From assembly GCA_910575105.1 (NCBI GenBank), contig CAJTDK010000013.1, positions 1 to 64,000 of the forward strand: a stretch of 64,000 bases of DNA, given 5' to 3'. Below are positions 18,578 to 26,860 of this stretch, in pieces. This DNA comes from Lachnospiraceae bacterium. Its GTDB lineage: Bacteria > Bacillota > Clostridia > Lachnospirales > Lachnospiraceae. A model generated the notes under the pieces. The model had not been told where the DNA came from. It did not search any database and saw only the letters and a list, made by a program, of their open reading frames with translations. The first letter of the stretch is position 1; every line of letters starts with the position of its first letter. Made by a program: the position numbers and the translations under genes.

Positions 18578-19288
18578 ATGGGCATGAAGAGTAAAAAATT
18601 GTGGTCTTTTTTCGGCATTATAGTATTAGTCTTGATCTTAAATCACATATTTGGCTGGTCGTCATTCATCGGAGATCCGGATAATCTCAAATTTCTTGAA
18701 GAGATCCTGGCGGATAATCTCATCTTAGCAATGCTGATCTATATGGGCCTGACGGTCATTGGATGTGTTGTGCTTGCGCTTCCCGGCGTGACCTTTGCTA
18801 TCGTGGCAGGGTTGCTGTTCGGTCCGGTTCTCGGGACGGTCTGCTGTTCTGCGGCGACGACGGCCGGCGCTATGATCGCCTTTATCGTAGGGCGCTTTTT
18901 CTTGAAAGACAGTATAAAACCTATGGTGATGAAGAATAAATATTTAAAAAAATGGTTATTTGACGAGAAGGGGAACAATGGGATATTTATCCTGATGATC
19001 ACAAGGCTGGTTCCCATTTTCCCATACAATCTTCAGAATTTTGCCTACGGGATAACGGATATCCGGTTCGGCACCTATTCGGTGTGTTCGTTAATCTTTA
19101 TGCTCCCTGGGACTGCCATGTACACGGTAGGTACGGCGGGGCTTGCAGATAAGGAGAACAGGCTGCTGTATCTGGGGATTGCCCTTGCCCTGGCGGCAGT
19201 CGTCATGGGAATGGGCGCATATCTGAAAAAGCATTATATCAAAGAGGAACAGGTGGATGATGGAGGAACAACAGAACTGGACGATTGA
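18578..19288 (+). CDS. TVP38/TMEM64 (VTT domain) membrane protein
   Basis: A 236-residue integral membrane protein with about six hydrophobic segments. The VTT/SNARE-associated core is visible: LALPGVTFAIVAGLLFGPVLGT, then IAFIVGRFF, a charged NKYLKKWLF loop and MITRLVPIFPYNLQNFAYG. A TATAAT at 18550-18555 may be its -10. The family is linked to lipid scrambling and polyprenyl-phosphate or metal handling; the exact role here is unknown. It opens the ArsS-region gene run, overlapping the next gene by 32 bases. A second VTT protein begins at 30855. Confidence 0.8.
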   Translation: MGMKSKKLWSFFGIIVLVLILNHIFGWSSFIGDPDNLKFLEEILADNLILAMLIYMGLTVIGCVVLALPGVTFAIVAGLLFGPVLGTVCCSAATTAGAMIAFIVGRFFLKDSIKPMVMKNKYLKKWLFDEKGNNGIFILMITRLVPIFPYNLQNFAYGITDIRFGTYSVCSLIFMLPGTAMYTVGTAGLADKENRLLYLGIALALAAVVMGMGAYLKKHYIKEEQVDDGGTTELDD

Positions 19289-20243
19289 TACGTCAAAATG
19301 TGTACATTGCCATATTTGCCAGAAGAACTGTGCGTTTCTTGGCAAGTACGGCATAGATATCGGCGATACGAAGCGGCTGGACGAGCTGGCCTATCACTGC
19401 TTTCTCTGCGGGCGCTGCAGCGAGGTATGCCCGGTGAAGATCGACGGGCGCCGGGTGGTTGCAGAGATGAGGCGCAGCCGGGTGAAAGCGGACCAGGGCG
19501 CATTTGTGAATAAAAAATATAAGCGGATGATCGCGGAAAAGAAAGATTACCTGTACCGGAATTACAAGCATGCCACCGAAAAGAGCGTGCTGTTCCCGGG
19601 TTGTAACTTTCCGTCAGTCTATCCGAAGACGACAAAGAAGCTTGCAGAGCTTTTGTTGGAAAATGCAGGGATAGGGATCGTCTATGAGTGCTGCGGCAAG
19701 CCGGTGGCGGATATCGGTATGGAGGATGCGGAACGGGCGGTCATCCGGGAGATCGAGGGCCGGCTTTTGGCAAAGGGTGTAAAAGAAGTGATCCTTTTAT
19801 GCCCTAACTGTTATGCGTATCTGGGAAAGCATCTGTCTGTCAGGGTAGTCAATATCTATGAAAAATTAAGGGAATTAGGGATCGGTGAGAAGATAGCCGG
19901 CGGCGGGCGGATGTTCCGGCCGTGTCCGGACAGGGAAAAGAAGGAGTGGCTTTCGGACATTGCATATTTTATGGAGGAAAAGAGCGTGCAGATCGAGGAT
20001 GTCCAATGTTGCGGGCTTGGCGGAAACGGGGGCGTGCTTGAACCTGAGCTTGCGAAGGGATTTTCGCAGAAGCTTAAAGACGCGCCGGAGACGATCTATA
20101 CTTATTGCGGCTCATGCGCGGGCAATCTTACGCGGAATGGATGCCGGCAGGTGCGCCATGTTCTGCCTGAGATACTTGGAACCTATGAAAAGCCGGACAC
20201 GGTAAAGTCATTGATTAACCGGATGAGGACAAAGTATCTGTAA
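19257..20243 (+). CDS. Iron-sulfur protein with ferredoxin and CCG domains
   Basis: A 328-residue cytoplasmic protein starting inside the VTT gene. The N-terminus has two ferredoxin-type 4Fe-4S motifs (CVHCHICQKNC and CFLCGRCSEVCP). Two cysteine-rich CCG domains follow: FPGCNFPS...ECCGKP...CPNC, and RPCPDRE...VQCCGLGG...CGSC. This is the layout of HdrD/GlpC-like subunits, which pass electrons to disulfides or other acceptors. It has no membrane segment. In its setting it may supply electrons to the redox steps of the ArsS-linked pathway. Confidence 0.85.
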   Translation: MMEEQQNWTIDTSKCVHCHICQKNCAFLGKYGIDIGDTKRLDELAYHCFLCGRCSEVCPVKIDGRRVVAEMRRSRVKADQGAFVNKKYKRMIAEKKDYLYRNYKHATEKSVLFPGCNFPSVYPKTTKKLAELLLENAGIGIVYECCGKPVADIGMEDAERAVIREIEGRLLAKGVKEVILLCPNCYAYLGKHLSVRVVNIYEKLRELGIGEKIAGGGRMFRPCPDREKKEWLSDIAYFMEEKSVQIEDVQCCGLGGNGGVLEPELAKGFSQKLKDAPETIYTYCGSCAGNLTRNGCRQVRHVLPEILGTYEKPDTVKSLINRMRTKYL

Positions 20244-20299
20244 GGAATTGTTAAATAAGCTCTTAACAGTCCGGAATACCAGAAAGGAACAAAGATAAG

Positions 20300-21661
20300 A
20301 TGGAAAAAAGAGCACTGATCATATTTACCCGTGTGCCGGTTCCGGGGCAGACGAAGACGAGGCTGATGCCTTACTTTACGCCCCGGCAGTGCGCGAAGCT
20401 GCACACCTGTTTTCTGAAGGATATAGCGGCCGAATGCAAAAGGGTAAGGGCGGATCTTTACGTATGCTTTACCGGGGAGGACAGCCGGTGCGGGTGCCCT
20501 TCGGAGGATAAGGGAAATATGCTCTATCGGATATTCGGAGAGTGCGCAGGATATATTCCCCAGGAGGGCGCGGATCTTGGACAGCGGATGTACCGAGCGA
20601 TCGGGCAGGTGCTGGCAAAGGGATACGCTTCCTGTGTCCTGATGGGGACTGATGTGCCGGAGGTGCGCAGCGGGGATATCCATCAGGCATTTGATCTGCT
20701 TAAGACTAAGGACATCGTGTTCGGTCCTACGGCTGACGGGGGCTATTATCTTATCGGCATGAAAAAGGCAAGAAAGGAAGCATTTGAAAAGCAGACATAT
20801 GGCCACGGGAAGGTTCTTCAACATACGGTCCGCGGGCTGAAAAGCAGGAATCTGTCGGTCGGGTTAGGAAAAAAGCTTCACGACATCGATACGAGGGGGG
20901 ATATCGCCGGCTACAGGGACAGGCAGAGATCTGACAGACGCCTCCAGAAGACAGAGACAGGAAAGTATCTGATGCGGACATGCAAGGTCTCCGTGATCGT
21001 ACCGATCTATAATGAAGAAAAAGTGATCGGAGATCTTCTTGAGAGCCTGAGAAGGATAAAAGACCGTTGTGAGGTCATCCTGGTAGACGGGGGAAGTACG
21101 GACAGGACGCTGGACTATATTGATTCCGGGTTTAAGCTCCTGCATTCCCCCAAGGGGAGGGCGCATCAGATGAACCTGGGCGCGGAAGAGAGCACTGGGG
21201 ATATTCTCTTTTTCCTGCACTGCGACAGTGAGCTGCCAAAAAAGCCGTTGGAGCAGATCCGTTATGTGATGAAGGATTACCGGGTGGGATGCTTTGGGAT
21301 CGCGTTCCATTCCGCTAATTTTTTTATGCTCACCTGCCGTCTGATCTCCAATCACCGGATCAAGGACAGAAAGGTGGTGTTCGGCGACCAGGGCATTTTT
21401 ATTGACCGGAAGCTGTTCTTCGATGCGGGAATGTTCCCGGAGCTTCCGGTTATGGAGGATTACCAGTTCTCGCTGAACTTAAAGTCAAGGGGAGAGAAGA
21501 TCGGGATCACGAAAAGCAGGATCTATACATCCGACCGGAGGTTCCCAGAAGGGACGGTTCCCAAATTGCGCGAGATGTGGAAGATGAACCGGCTGCGGAA
21601 AAAATACCGGGACGGCGTGGATATCGAAGAGATCGCAGATATGTACGCGGATGTGCGGTGA
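20300..21661 (+). CDS. Fused rSAM/selenodomain-associated transferases (TIGR04282-TIGR04283 type)
   Basis: A 453-residue two-domain protein. Residues 1-200 match the DUF2064/TIGR04282 nucleotidyltransferase-like fold (FTRVPVPGQTKTRL, MGTDVPEV, FGPTADGGYYLIG). Residues ~225-450 are a GT2-type domain of the TIGR04283 kind (VSVIVPIYNEEKVIGDLL, VDGGSTD, HCDSELP, FGDQGIFI). In many genomes these are two adjacent genes that co-occur with ArsS-type radical SAM proteins; here they are one chain. The likely role is activating and transferring a modified sugar. Start at 20300 follows AAAGGA. Confidence 0.85.
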   Translation: MEKRALIIFTRVPVPGQTKTRLMPYFTPRQCAKLHTCFLKDIAAECKRVRADLYVCFTGEDSRCGCPSEDKGNMLYRIFGECAGYIPQEGADLGQRMYRAIGQVLAKGYASCVLMGTDVPEVRSGDIHQAFDLLKTKDIVFGPTADGGYYLIGMKKARKEAFEKQTYGHGKVLQHTVRGLKSRNLSVGLGKKLHDIDTRGDIAGYRDRQRSDRRLQKTETGKYLMRTCKVSVIVPIYNEEKVIGDLLESLRRIKDRCEVILVDGGSTDRTLDYIDSGFKLLHSPKGRAHQMNLGAEESTGDILFFLHCDSELPKKPLEQIRYVMKDYRVGCFGIAFHSANFFMLTCRLISNHRIKDRKVVFGDQGIFIDRKLFFDAGMFPELPVMEDYQFSLNLKSRGEKIGITKSRIYTSDRRFPEGTVPKLREMWKMNRLRKKYRDGVDIEEIADMYADVR

Positions 21662-21696
21662 ATATTATTGAATATCAGAAGAAAAGGAAACAGGAT

Positions 21697-22764
21697 ATGG
21701 ACAGGATCAAAGGATTAAAGGAATATGTACAGGTGGGCGCTTACCGGGAGGCGTTGGAGCTGCCCGGGGAGGCCTGCGAGGAATATAAGCTGCTGGCCCA
21801 GGGAGAATACAATATCAATTATATCTTTACCCACCCGATAAATGGGAAGAAATTGCTTCTGCGGGTAAACTGCGGGAGCCAGATGCATCTGGAAGACCAG
21901 ATCGGATATGAATATCATGCATTGGAATTACTGGAAGGTTCGCAAAGGACGCCGAAGGTATATTATGTAGACGGGGGGAAAGAAATGCTGGATCACGGCG
22001 TGCTTGTGATGGAGTATCTTCCGGGCGTAAGCCTTGACTACCGCAGGGATATGGTGCTTGCGGCTCAGTGCCTTGCGGATATCCACAGCGTACCTATCCC
22101 CGAAGGTTCGGGGCTTTTATGTCCGGGGAATCCGCTGAAAGCCATTCTGGAGGAATGTGAGGAGATGGTGAAGGTATATATGGATTCGCCCTTAGGAGAT
22201 GAGGGGACAAAAAAAAGGATACGGATCCTTCTTGATGCCGGCTGGGAGCGGATCAGGACGATAAAGGATCAGGACGTATACAAGTGCTGTATCAATACCG
22301 AGCTTAATTCGACGAATTTCCTGATCAACGGAGAGGGAAGAGGAAACTATCTGATCGACTGGGAGAAGCCGCTTTACGGGGATCCGGCACAGGATCTGGG
22401 GCATTTCCTGGCGCCGACGACTACATTCTGGAAGACAGATGTGATATTGAAGCCGTCGCAGGCCGATGCTTTTCTGGAGGAGTATATAGGGGCGGTGAAT
22501 GGGAGATTTTCTGTAGAAGGGCTGAAGGAGAGAGTCTATACCTTTATCCCCATTACTTGCCTAAGAGGAGTGACCTGGTGCGCTATGGCATGGGTTCAGT
22601 ACCAGCAGCCGGATAAGTTGATCTTTAACGAATCTACCTATAAAAAGCTTGAGGCATATCTGTCCCATGATTTTTTAGAGATGATATCCCGGGATTACTT
22701 CGGGGAGCAAGGCAGCCTGCGGCCAGAGGCGGCCAAAGACGGGAAGCCGGAATGGAACAATTAG
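21697..22764 (+). CDS. APH/choline-kinase-fold phosphotransferase with altered catalytic loop
   Basis: 355 residues from ATG 21697 (AAAAGGAAACAGG upstream). The fold is that of aminoglycoside/choline phosphotransferases: an ATP-binding N-lobe (LLLRVNCGSQMHLEDQIGYEYHALELL), hinge VLVMEYLPG and a LIDWEKPLYGDPAQDLGHFL metal-binding segment. The catalytic loop, normally HxDxxxxN, reads NTELNSTN, so the general-base Asp is Glu and the His is Asn. It may be a specialised small-molecule kinase with this change, or have lost catalysis. It follows the fused transferase by 36 bases. Confidence 0.7.
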   Translation: MDRIKGLKEYVQVGAYREALELPGEACEEYKLLAQGEYNINYIFTHPINGKKLLLRVNCGSQMHLEDQIGYEYHALELLEGSQRTPKVYYVDGGKEMLDHGVLVMEYLPGVSLDYRRDMVLAAQCLADIHSVPIPEGSGLLCPGNPLKAILEECEEMVKVYMDSPLGDEGTKKRIRILLDAGWERIRTIKDQDVYKCCINTELNSTNFLINGEGRGNYLIDWEKPLYGDPAQDLGHFLAPTTTFWKTDVILKPSQADAFLEEYIGAVNGRFSVEGLKERVYTFIPITCLRGVTWCAMAWVQYQQPDKLIFNESTYKKLEAYLSHDFLEMISRDYFGEQGSLRPEAAKDGKPEWNN

Positions 22765-22832
22765 ATATGGTAAATGTTATAAAATATAATAATGTGGCAA
22801 AAATATATAAAAATCCAAGGAGGGTGAATCGT

Positions 22833-24362
22833 ATGAAAAGAAATGCGCTGATCATGCTTCTGCTGTCGGCTGTCCTGGTGCTTGGCGGATGCGGCAAGGG
22901 CGAGGAGAAAGCAGCAGAAGACGAACCGAAGACAGAAGATGCTACACCAGAAGAAACCGTGTCAGATGAGGCATCCGAAGAAGATGTGCTGGCTTATATC
23001 AAGGATACAGATGAGAACACAGTCCTTGTAGATGCAAGGAGTTCCGATGCTTATCAGGGTTGGGCGCTTGATGGAGTATCTGGGGGCGGCCATCTTGAAA
23101 ATGCGGTGAATATCTCCGCCCAGTGGCTGGACTGCGAGTATTCGTCCAATGAAAAAGAGAATAAGACCCGCGAGGAATCGATTCAGAAAGAGCTGGACGC
23201 TAATGGAATGACTACGGAGAAATCCTACATTATCTACGATACAAATGGAAAAGATGCCGCTGCGGTAAAAGAGTATCTTGAGAAAAATGGTTATAAGAAC
23301 CTTTCTACCTTCAATGCCGCAGAGCTTATCAACGCCGGCTCGCAAAAGCTTGTAAGCTATGATAATTATAATATGTACATGCCTGCCGAGATTGTCAAGA
23401 ATATCTCCGATCATATCGTGGACGGTGCAGAGCTAGAGGGGCAGGCGGCTGAGATCGTCAAGGATTCCCCGGTTGTCCTTCTGGATGTATCCTGGGGAGA
23501 CGAGACGAATAATGAAGAGACGGGCTCTGGCTACGAAGACGGCCATGTCCCGGGTGCAGTTCATGTCAATACGGACGAGTACGAGACGCCGAAGGTATAT
23601 GTTGAAGAGAAGGATGAAGATTACCGGAGTGAATGGCGTCTGATCTCTGACGATGAGCTTATCGCGCTTGCTGAAGCGAAGGGTGTAACGAAGGACAGCT
23701 GTGTCGTTATCGTTGGAGCTGAACCTATGGCAACGACACGAATGGCGGTCATCCTTAGATATCTGGGCTGTGAGAATGTCCATGTCATGAGCGGGGGATT
23801 AGTCGGCTGGAATGCAAAAGGCTATGAGATGCAGACGGGCATTATCACGCCGGAAAAAGCGGATTTCGGCACAGACAAGCCGCAGAATCCTGATCTGATC
23901 GACACCATTGATGAAGCGGCGGATAAGCTTAAGAATGACCCGGATTATCAGTTGATTGACACACGTACGCTTGAAGAATGGAACGGCGAGGATTCCGGAT
24001 ATGATTATCATGAGCTGATGGGAAGGATCGACGGTACGATCCATTCTGAATCGGGAGTCGGATATTCAAGCTCTATGTATTATTACCGGAACCCGGATAA
24101 GTCCATGAGGAGCAAGGAGATCCTGGAGGCCATGTGGAAGGAGCAGGGAATTGACACAGGTAAGCATATGGCATTCTTCTGCGGCAGCGGCTGGAGAGCG
24201 GCGGAGGAAGCGTGGGATGCGATGGTGCTCGGATATACCGACGTGTCTCTTTACAGCGACGGCTGGATCGGATGGAGCAATGAGGGACATCCGTATATTG
24301 ACAAGGACGGGAATACGGTTCGGTATGATAAAGAACAGAACAAAGTCGTTCCGGCTAAGTAG
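22833..24362 (+). CDS. Lipoprotein with three rhodanese domains
   Basis: 509 residues. AAGGAGGG precedes ATG 22833, giving a lipoprotein signal peptide with lipobox LGGC (Cys20) and an acidic linker to ~50. Three rhodanese-like domains follow at ~50-165, ~205-335 and ~350-490. Only the third has a catalytic Cys (FFCGSGWRA, Cys450); the first has DTNGKDA and the second VGAEPMA at that place, so they should not carry persulfide. Rhodaneses transfer sulfane sulfur (or related chalcogens). The protein is anchored on the outer face of the membrane. It is closely similar to the C-terminal part of the Big2-rhodanese protein downstream. Confidence 0.85.
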   Translation: MKRNALIMLLLSAVLVLGGCGKGEEKAAEDEPKTEDATPEETVSDEASEEDVLAYIKDTDENTVLVDARSSDAYQGWALDGVSGGGHLENAVNISAQWLDCEYSSNEKENKTREESIQKELDANGMTTEKSYIIYDTNGKDAAAVKEYLEKNGYKNLSTFNAAELINAGSQKLVSYDNYNMYMPAEIVKNISDHIVDGAELEGQAAEIVKDSPVVLLDVSWGDETNNEETGSGYEDGHVPGAVHVNTDEYETPKVYVEEKDEDYRSEWRLISDDELIALAEAKGVTKDSCVVIVGAEPMATTRMAVILRYLGCENVHVMSGGLVGWNAKGYEMQTGIITPEKADFGTDKPQNPDLIDTIDEAADKLKNDPDYQLIDTRTLEEWNGEDSGYDYHELMGRIDGTIHSESGVGYSSSMYYYRNPDKSMRSKEILEAMWKEQGIDTGKHMAFFCGSGWRAAEEAWDAMVLGYTDVSLYSDGWIGWSNEGHPYIDKDGNTVRYDKEQNKVVPAK

Positions 24363-24379
24363 ACAAATTGAACAAGAAC

Positions 24380-24417
24380 GTAAAGGGGAGAATGGAATTG
24401 TCTGTTCTCCTTTTTAC
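24380..24417 (+). terminator. Terminator after the three-rhodanese lipoprotein
   Basis: GTAAAGGGGAGAA pairs with TTCTCCTTTTTAC over a short loop, ending in a T run. It separates the lipoprotein transcript from the Big2-rhodanese gene. Confidence 0.8.
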
Positions 24418-24537
24418 AGTGTGGCCAATATATAGAAATATTCAATAAATGAATGTATATATCGAAGGAAATGATTGGACGGAAACCATGCGATAAAATA
24501 TAATATTCATAATATATCATACGAGGAGGATAAAGTC

Positions 24538-26751
24538 ATGAAAAAAATGAAAAGACTTGTTGCAGCTATGATTGCTCTAATTGTTGTTGCAACAGCCGCA
24601 GGGTATAGTGTTCCCGCAGAGGCGGCAGCAAAAGCACCGAAAAAGATTACCCTGACGACTACGGCCAAGACAGTAGACATCAAAGGAAAGGTAACAGTTT
24701 CTGTAAAATCGGTGAAACCGTCGGATGCGAGTAAATCAGTAAAATTCAAATCCAGCAACAAAAAGATAGCTACGGTATCCTCAAAAGGAGTAGTTACAGG
24801 TAAGAAAGCTGGAAAGGTTACGATCACAGTTACATCCAAAAAGAACAAAAAAGTGAAAAAATCGATCAAGCTTACGGTAAAACAGTTAAAACCGGCAAGT
24901 CTTCGTCTGAGTGCGTCTGAGCTTGCTCTGAATGCTGGGGGTCAGGAGACGGTAACAGCAAAAGTAAAGCCGGCAGGAGTGTATTGTCCGGTTTCCTACC
25001 AGTCAAGCGATACGTCCGTAGCAACTGTTGATGCAAAAGGAAAGGTTACAGCAAAGAAAGAAGGAACGGCTGTTATCACGGTAAAGACAAAGGAGAAGAC
25101 AGCGAAAAAGAAATATTTGTCAAAGACCTGTAAAGTTACAGTGACCAATAAGCAGAATGGATTTCCGTCTGCAACGGACGAACAGGTTAACAGCTATATT
25201 GGAGACAGTGATGCCAATACAGTTCTTGTCGATGCAAGGCTTGCGGATGTATATCAGGGCTGGGCGCTTGAGGGTGCACAGAGAGGAGGGCACCTTAAAA
25301 ATTCCGTGAATATTTCCGCGCAGTGGATCGATTGCTCCTGGTGGTCAAATAAAAAAGAGAATAAGACACGTGATGAAGTAATCCGGCAGGAATTAGATGC
25401 AAACGCGATGACAGCGGGAAAGCAGTACATCATTTATGATACAAACGGCCAGGATGCCGTAAAGGTTGCAGAGTATCTGAATGAAAAAGGATATAAGAAT
25501 CTTTCCGTATACAATGCGGCAAATATGATCAATTCTGGTTCTGCCGAACTTGTAAGTTATAAGAATTATGATCTTTATGTACCGGCAGAGATTGTAAAGA
25601 ATATTTCTGACCATGTGGTTAATGGGACAGCACTTGTCAGCCAGGCAGAAGCGGTCGTAAAGGGAGCCCCGGTTACTCTTCTTGATGTATCGTGGGGAGA
25701 TGAGACGAATGACCCCAACAATGGCTCAGGTTATGTGGATGGGCATATTCCAGGGGCCGTCCATGTCAATACAAATGAATTTGAGACACCAAAGGTATAT
25801 GTGCCAGAGAAGGATGAGGCTTACAGAGAGGAATGGCGTCTGAATTCAGATGAAGAGCTTATTAAGCTTGCCGGCGATAAAGGCGTTACAAAAGATAGCT
25901 GTGTTATTATCGTTGGAAGTGATTCACTGGCAACAACCCGTATGGCAGTAATCCTGAGGTATTTGGGCTGTGAAAATGTTCATGTCATGAGCGAACGTTT
26001 AGTTGGCTGGAATGCCAAGGGGTACGCGCTGGAAACAGGAATTAATAAGCCTGTAAAAGTCGACTTTGGCGTTACTCAACCGCAGAATCCTGACTTGATC
26101 GATACCATTGAGGAGGCGAAGGAAAAATTAGCGAAGGATACAGATTATCAGTTGATTGATACCCGTACGATCGAGGAATGGAACGGAACAAGCTCCGGGT
26201 ATAGTTATCATGATCTGATGGGAAGAATTCCAGGAACGATTCATTCACCATCGGGAACAGGATATTCCAGTTCTATGCTTTACTATGAGAATCCGGACAG
26301 ATCTATGAGAAGCAAAGAAATCCTGGAAGCGATGTGGAAAGCTCAGGGTATTGATACAAGCAAGCATATGTCATTCTTCTGCGGAAGCGGATGGAGAGCT
26401 GCCGAAGAAGTATGGGATGCTTTAGTGCTTGGATATGAGAAGGTGTCATTGTACAGTGATGGCTGGATTGGCTGGAGCAATGAAGGTCATCCTTATGTTG
26501 ACAAAGATGGCCGGACAGTTTTCTATGACAAAACACAGAATAAAGTGGTAGAAGCAGCCGCAGTAAGCCAGAATATGGAAGATCAGGCAGATACAGAAAA
26601 AGCTTTATTAGACGGACAGGCTGTTAAAGCAGCGGAGGAAGCAGCAACGCAGGGACAGGATGCAGCTTTAGAAGCGGCAGATGGTGCAGAGGCAGACGAT
26701 GCTTCAGAAGATACCGGCGATATGAGAGAAAACACTGATTTGGCAGAATAG
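24538..26751 (+). CDS. Secreted Big2-rhodanese fusion, three rhodanese domains
   Basis: 737 residues; ACGAGGAGGA precedes ATG 24538. A Sec signal peptide ends near AEA (about 30). Two lysine-rich Big2 (bacterial Ig-like group 2) domains occupy ~35-125 and ~130-215, then three rhodanese domains (~225-655) nearly parallel to the lipoprotein at 22833. Again only the last has Cys (FFCGSGWRA, Cys615). An acidic Ala/Asp/Glu-rich tail ends the protein without an LPXTG motif, so it may bind the wall through Big2 charge or be released. Codons look more AT-rich than those of the preceding lipoprotein. Confidence 0.85.
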   Translation: MKKMKRLVAAMIALIVVATAAGYSVPAEAAAKAPKKITLTTTAKTVDIKGKVTVSVKSVKPSDASKSVKFKSSNKKIATVSSKGVVTGKKAGKVTITVTSKKNKKVKKSIKLTVKQLKPASLRLSASELALNAGGQETVTAKVKPAGVYCPVSYQSSDTSVATVDAKGKVTAKKEGTAVITVKTKEKTAKKKYLSKTCKVTVTNKQNGFPSATDEQVNSYIGDSDANTVLVDARLADVYQGWALEGAQRGGHLKNSVNISAQWIDCSWWSNKKENKTRDEVIRQELDANAMTAGKQYIIYDTNGQDAVKVAEYLNEKGYKNLSVYNAANMINSGSAELVSYKNYDLYVPAEIVKNISDHVVNGTALVSQAEAVVKGAPVTLLDVSWGDETNDPNNGSGYVDGHIPGAVHVNTNEFETPKVYVPEKDEAYREEWRLNSDEELIKLAGDKGVTKDSCVIIVGSDSLATTRMAVILRYLGCENVHVMSERLVGWNAKGYALETGINKPVKVDFGVTQPQNPDLIDTIEEAKEKLAKDTDYQLIDTRTIEEWNGTSSGYSYHDLMGRIPGTIHSPSGTGYSSSMLYYENPDRSMRSKEILEAMWKAQGIDTSKHMSFFCGSGWRAAEEVWDALVLGYEKVSLYSDGWIGWSNEGHPYVDKDGRTVFYDKTQNKVVEAAAVSQNMEDQADTEKALLDGQAVKAAEEAATQGQDAALEAADGAEADDASEDTGDMRENTDLAE

Positions 26752-26765
26752 TTACATAAGTGATT

Positions 26766-26796
26766 AAAAGAGGGACTGGTAACTTCAGTCCCTTTT
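26766..26796 (+). terminator. Terminator after the first Big2-rhodanese gene
   Basis: AAAAGAGGGACTG pairs with CAGTCCCTTTT; a compact stem with a T-rich right arm. Confidence 0.8.
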
Positions 26797-26860
26797 AAGT
26801 AATAGTTTTCTTATTTTACGGTAAAGCTAATGAGACAGCAGGAGCTGGGTGGAAGGAATT

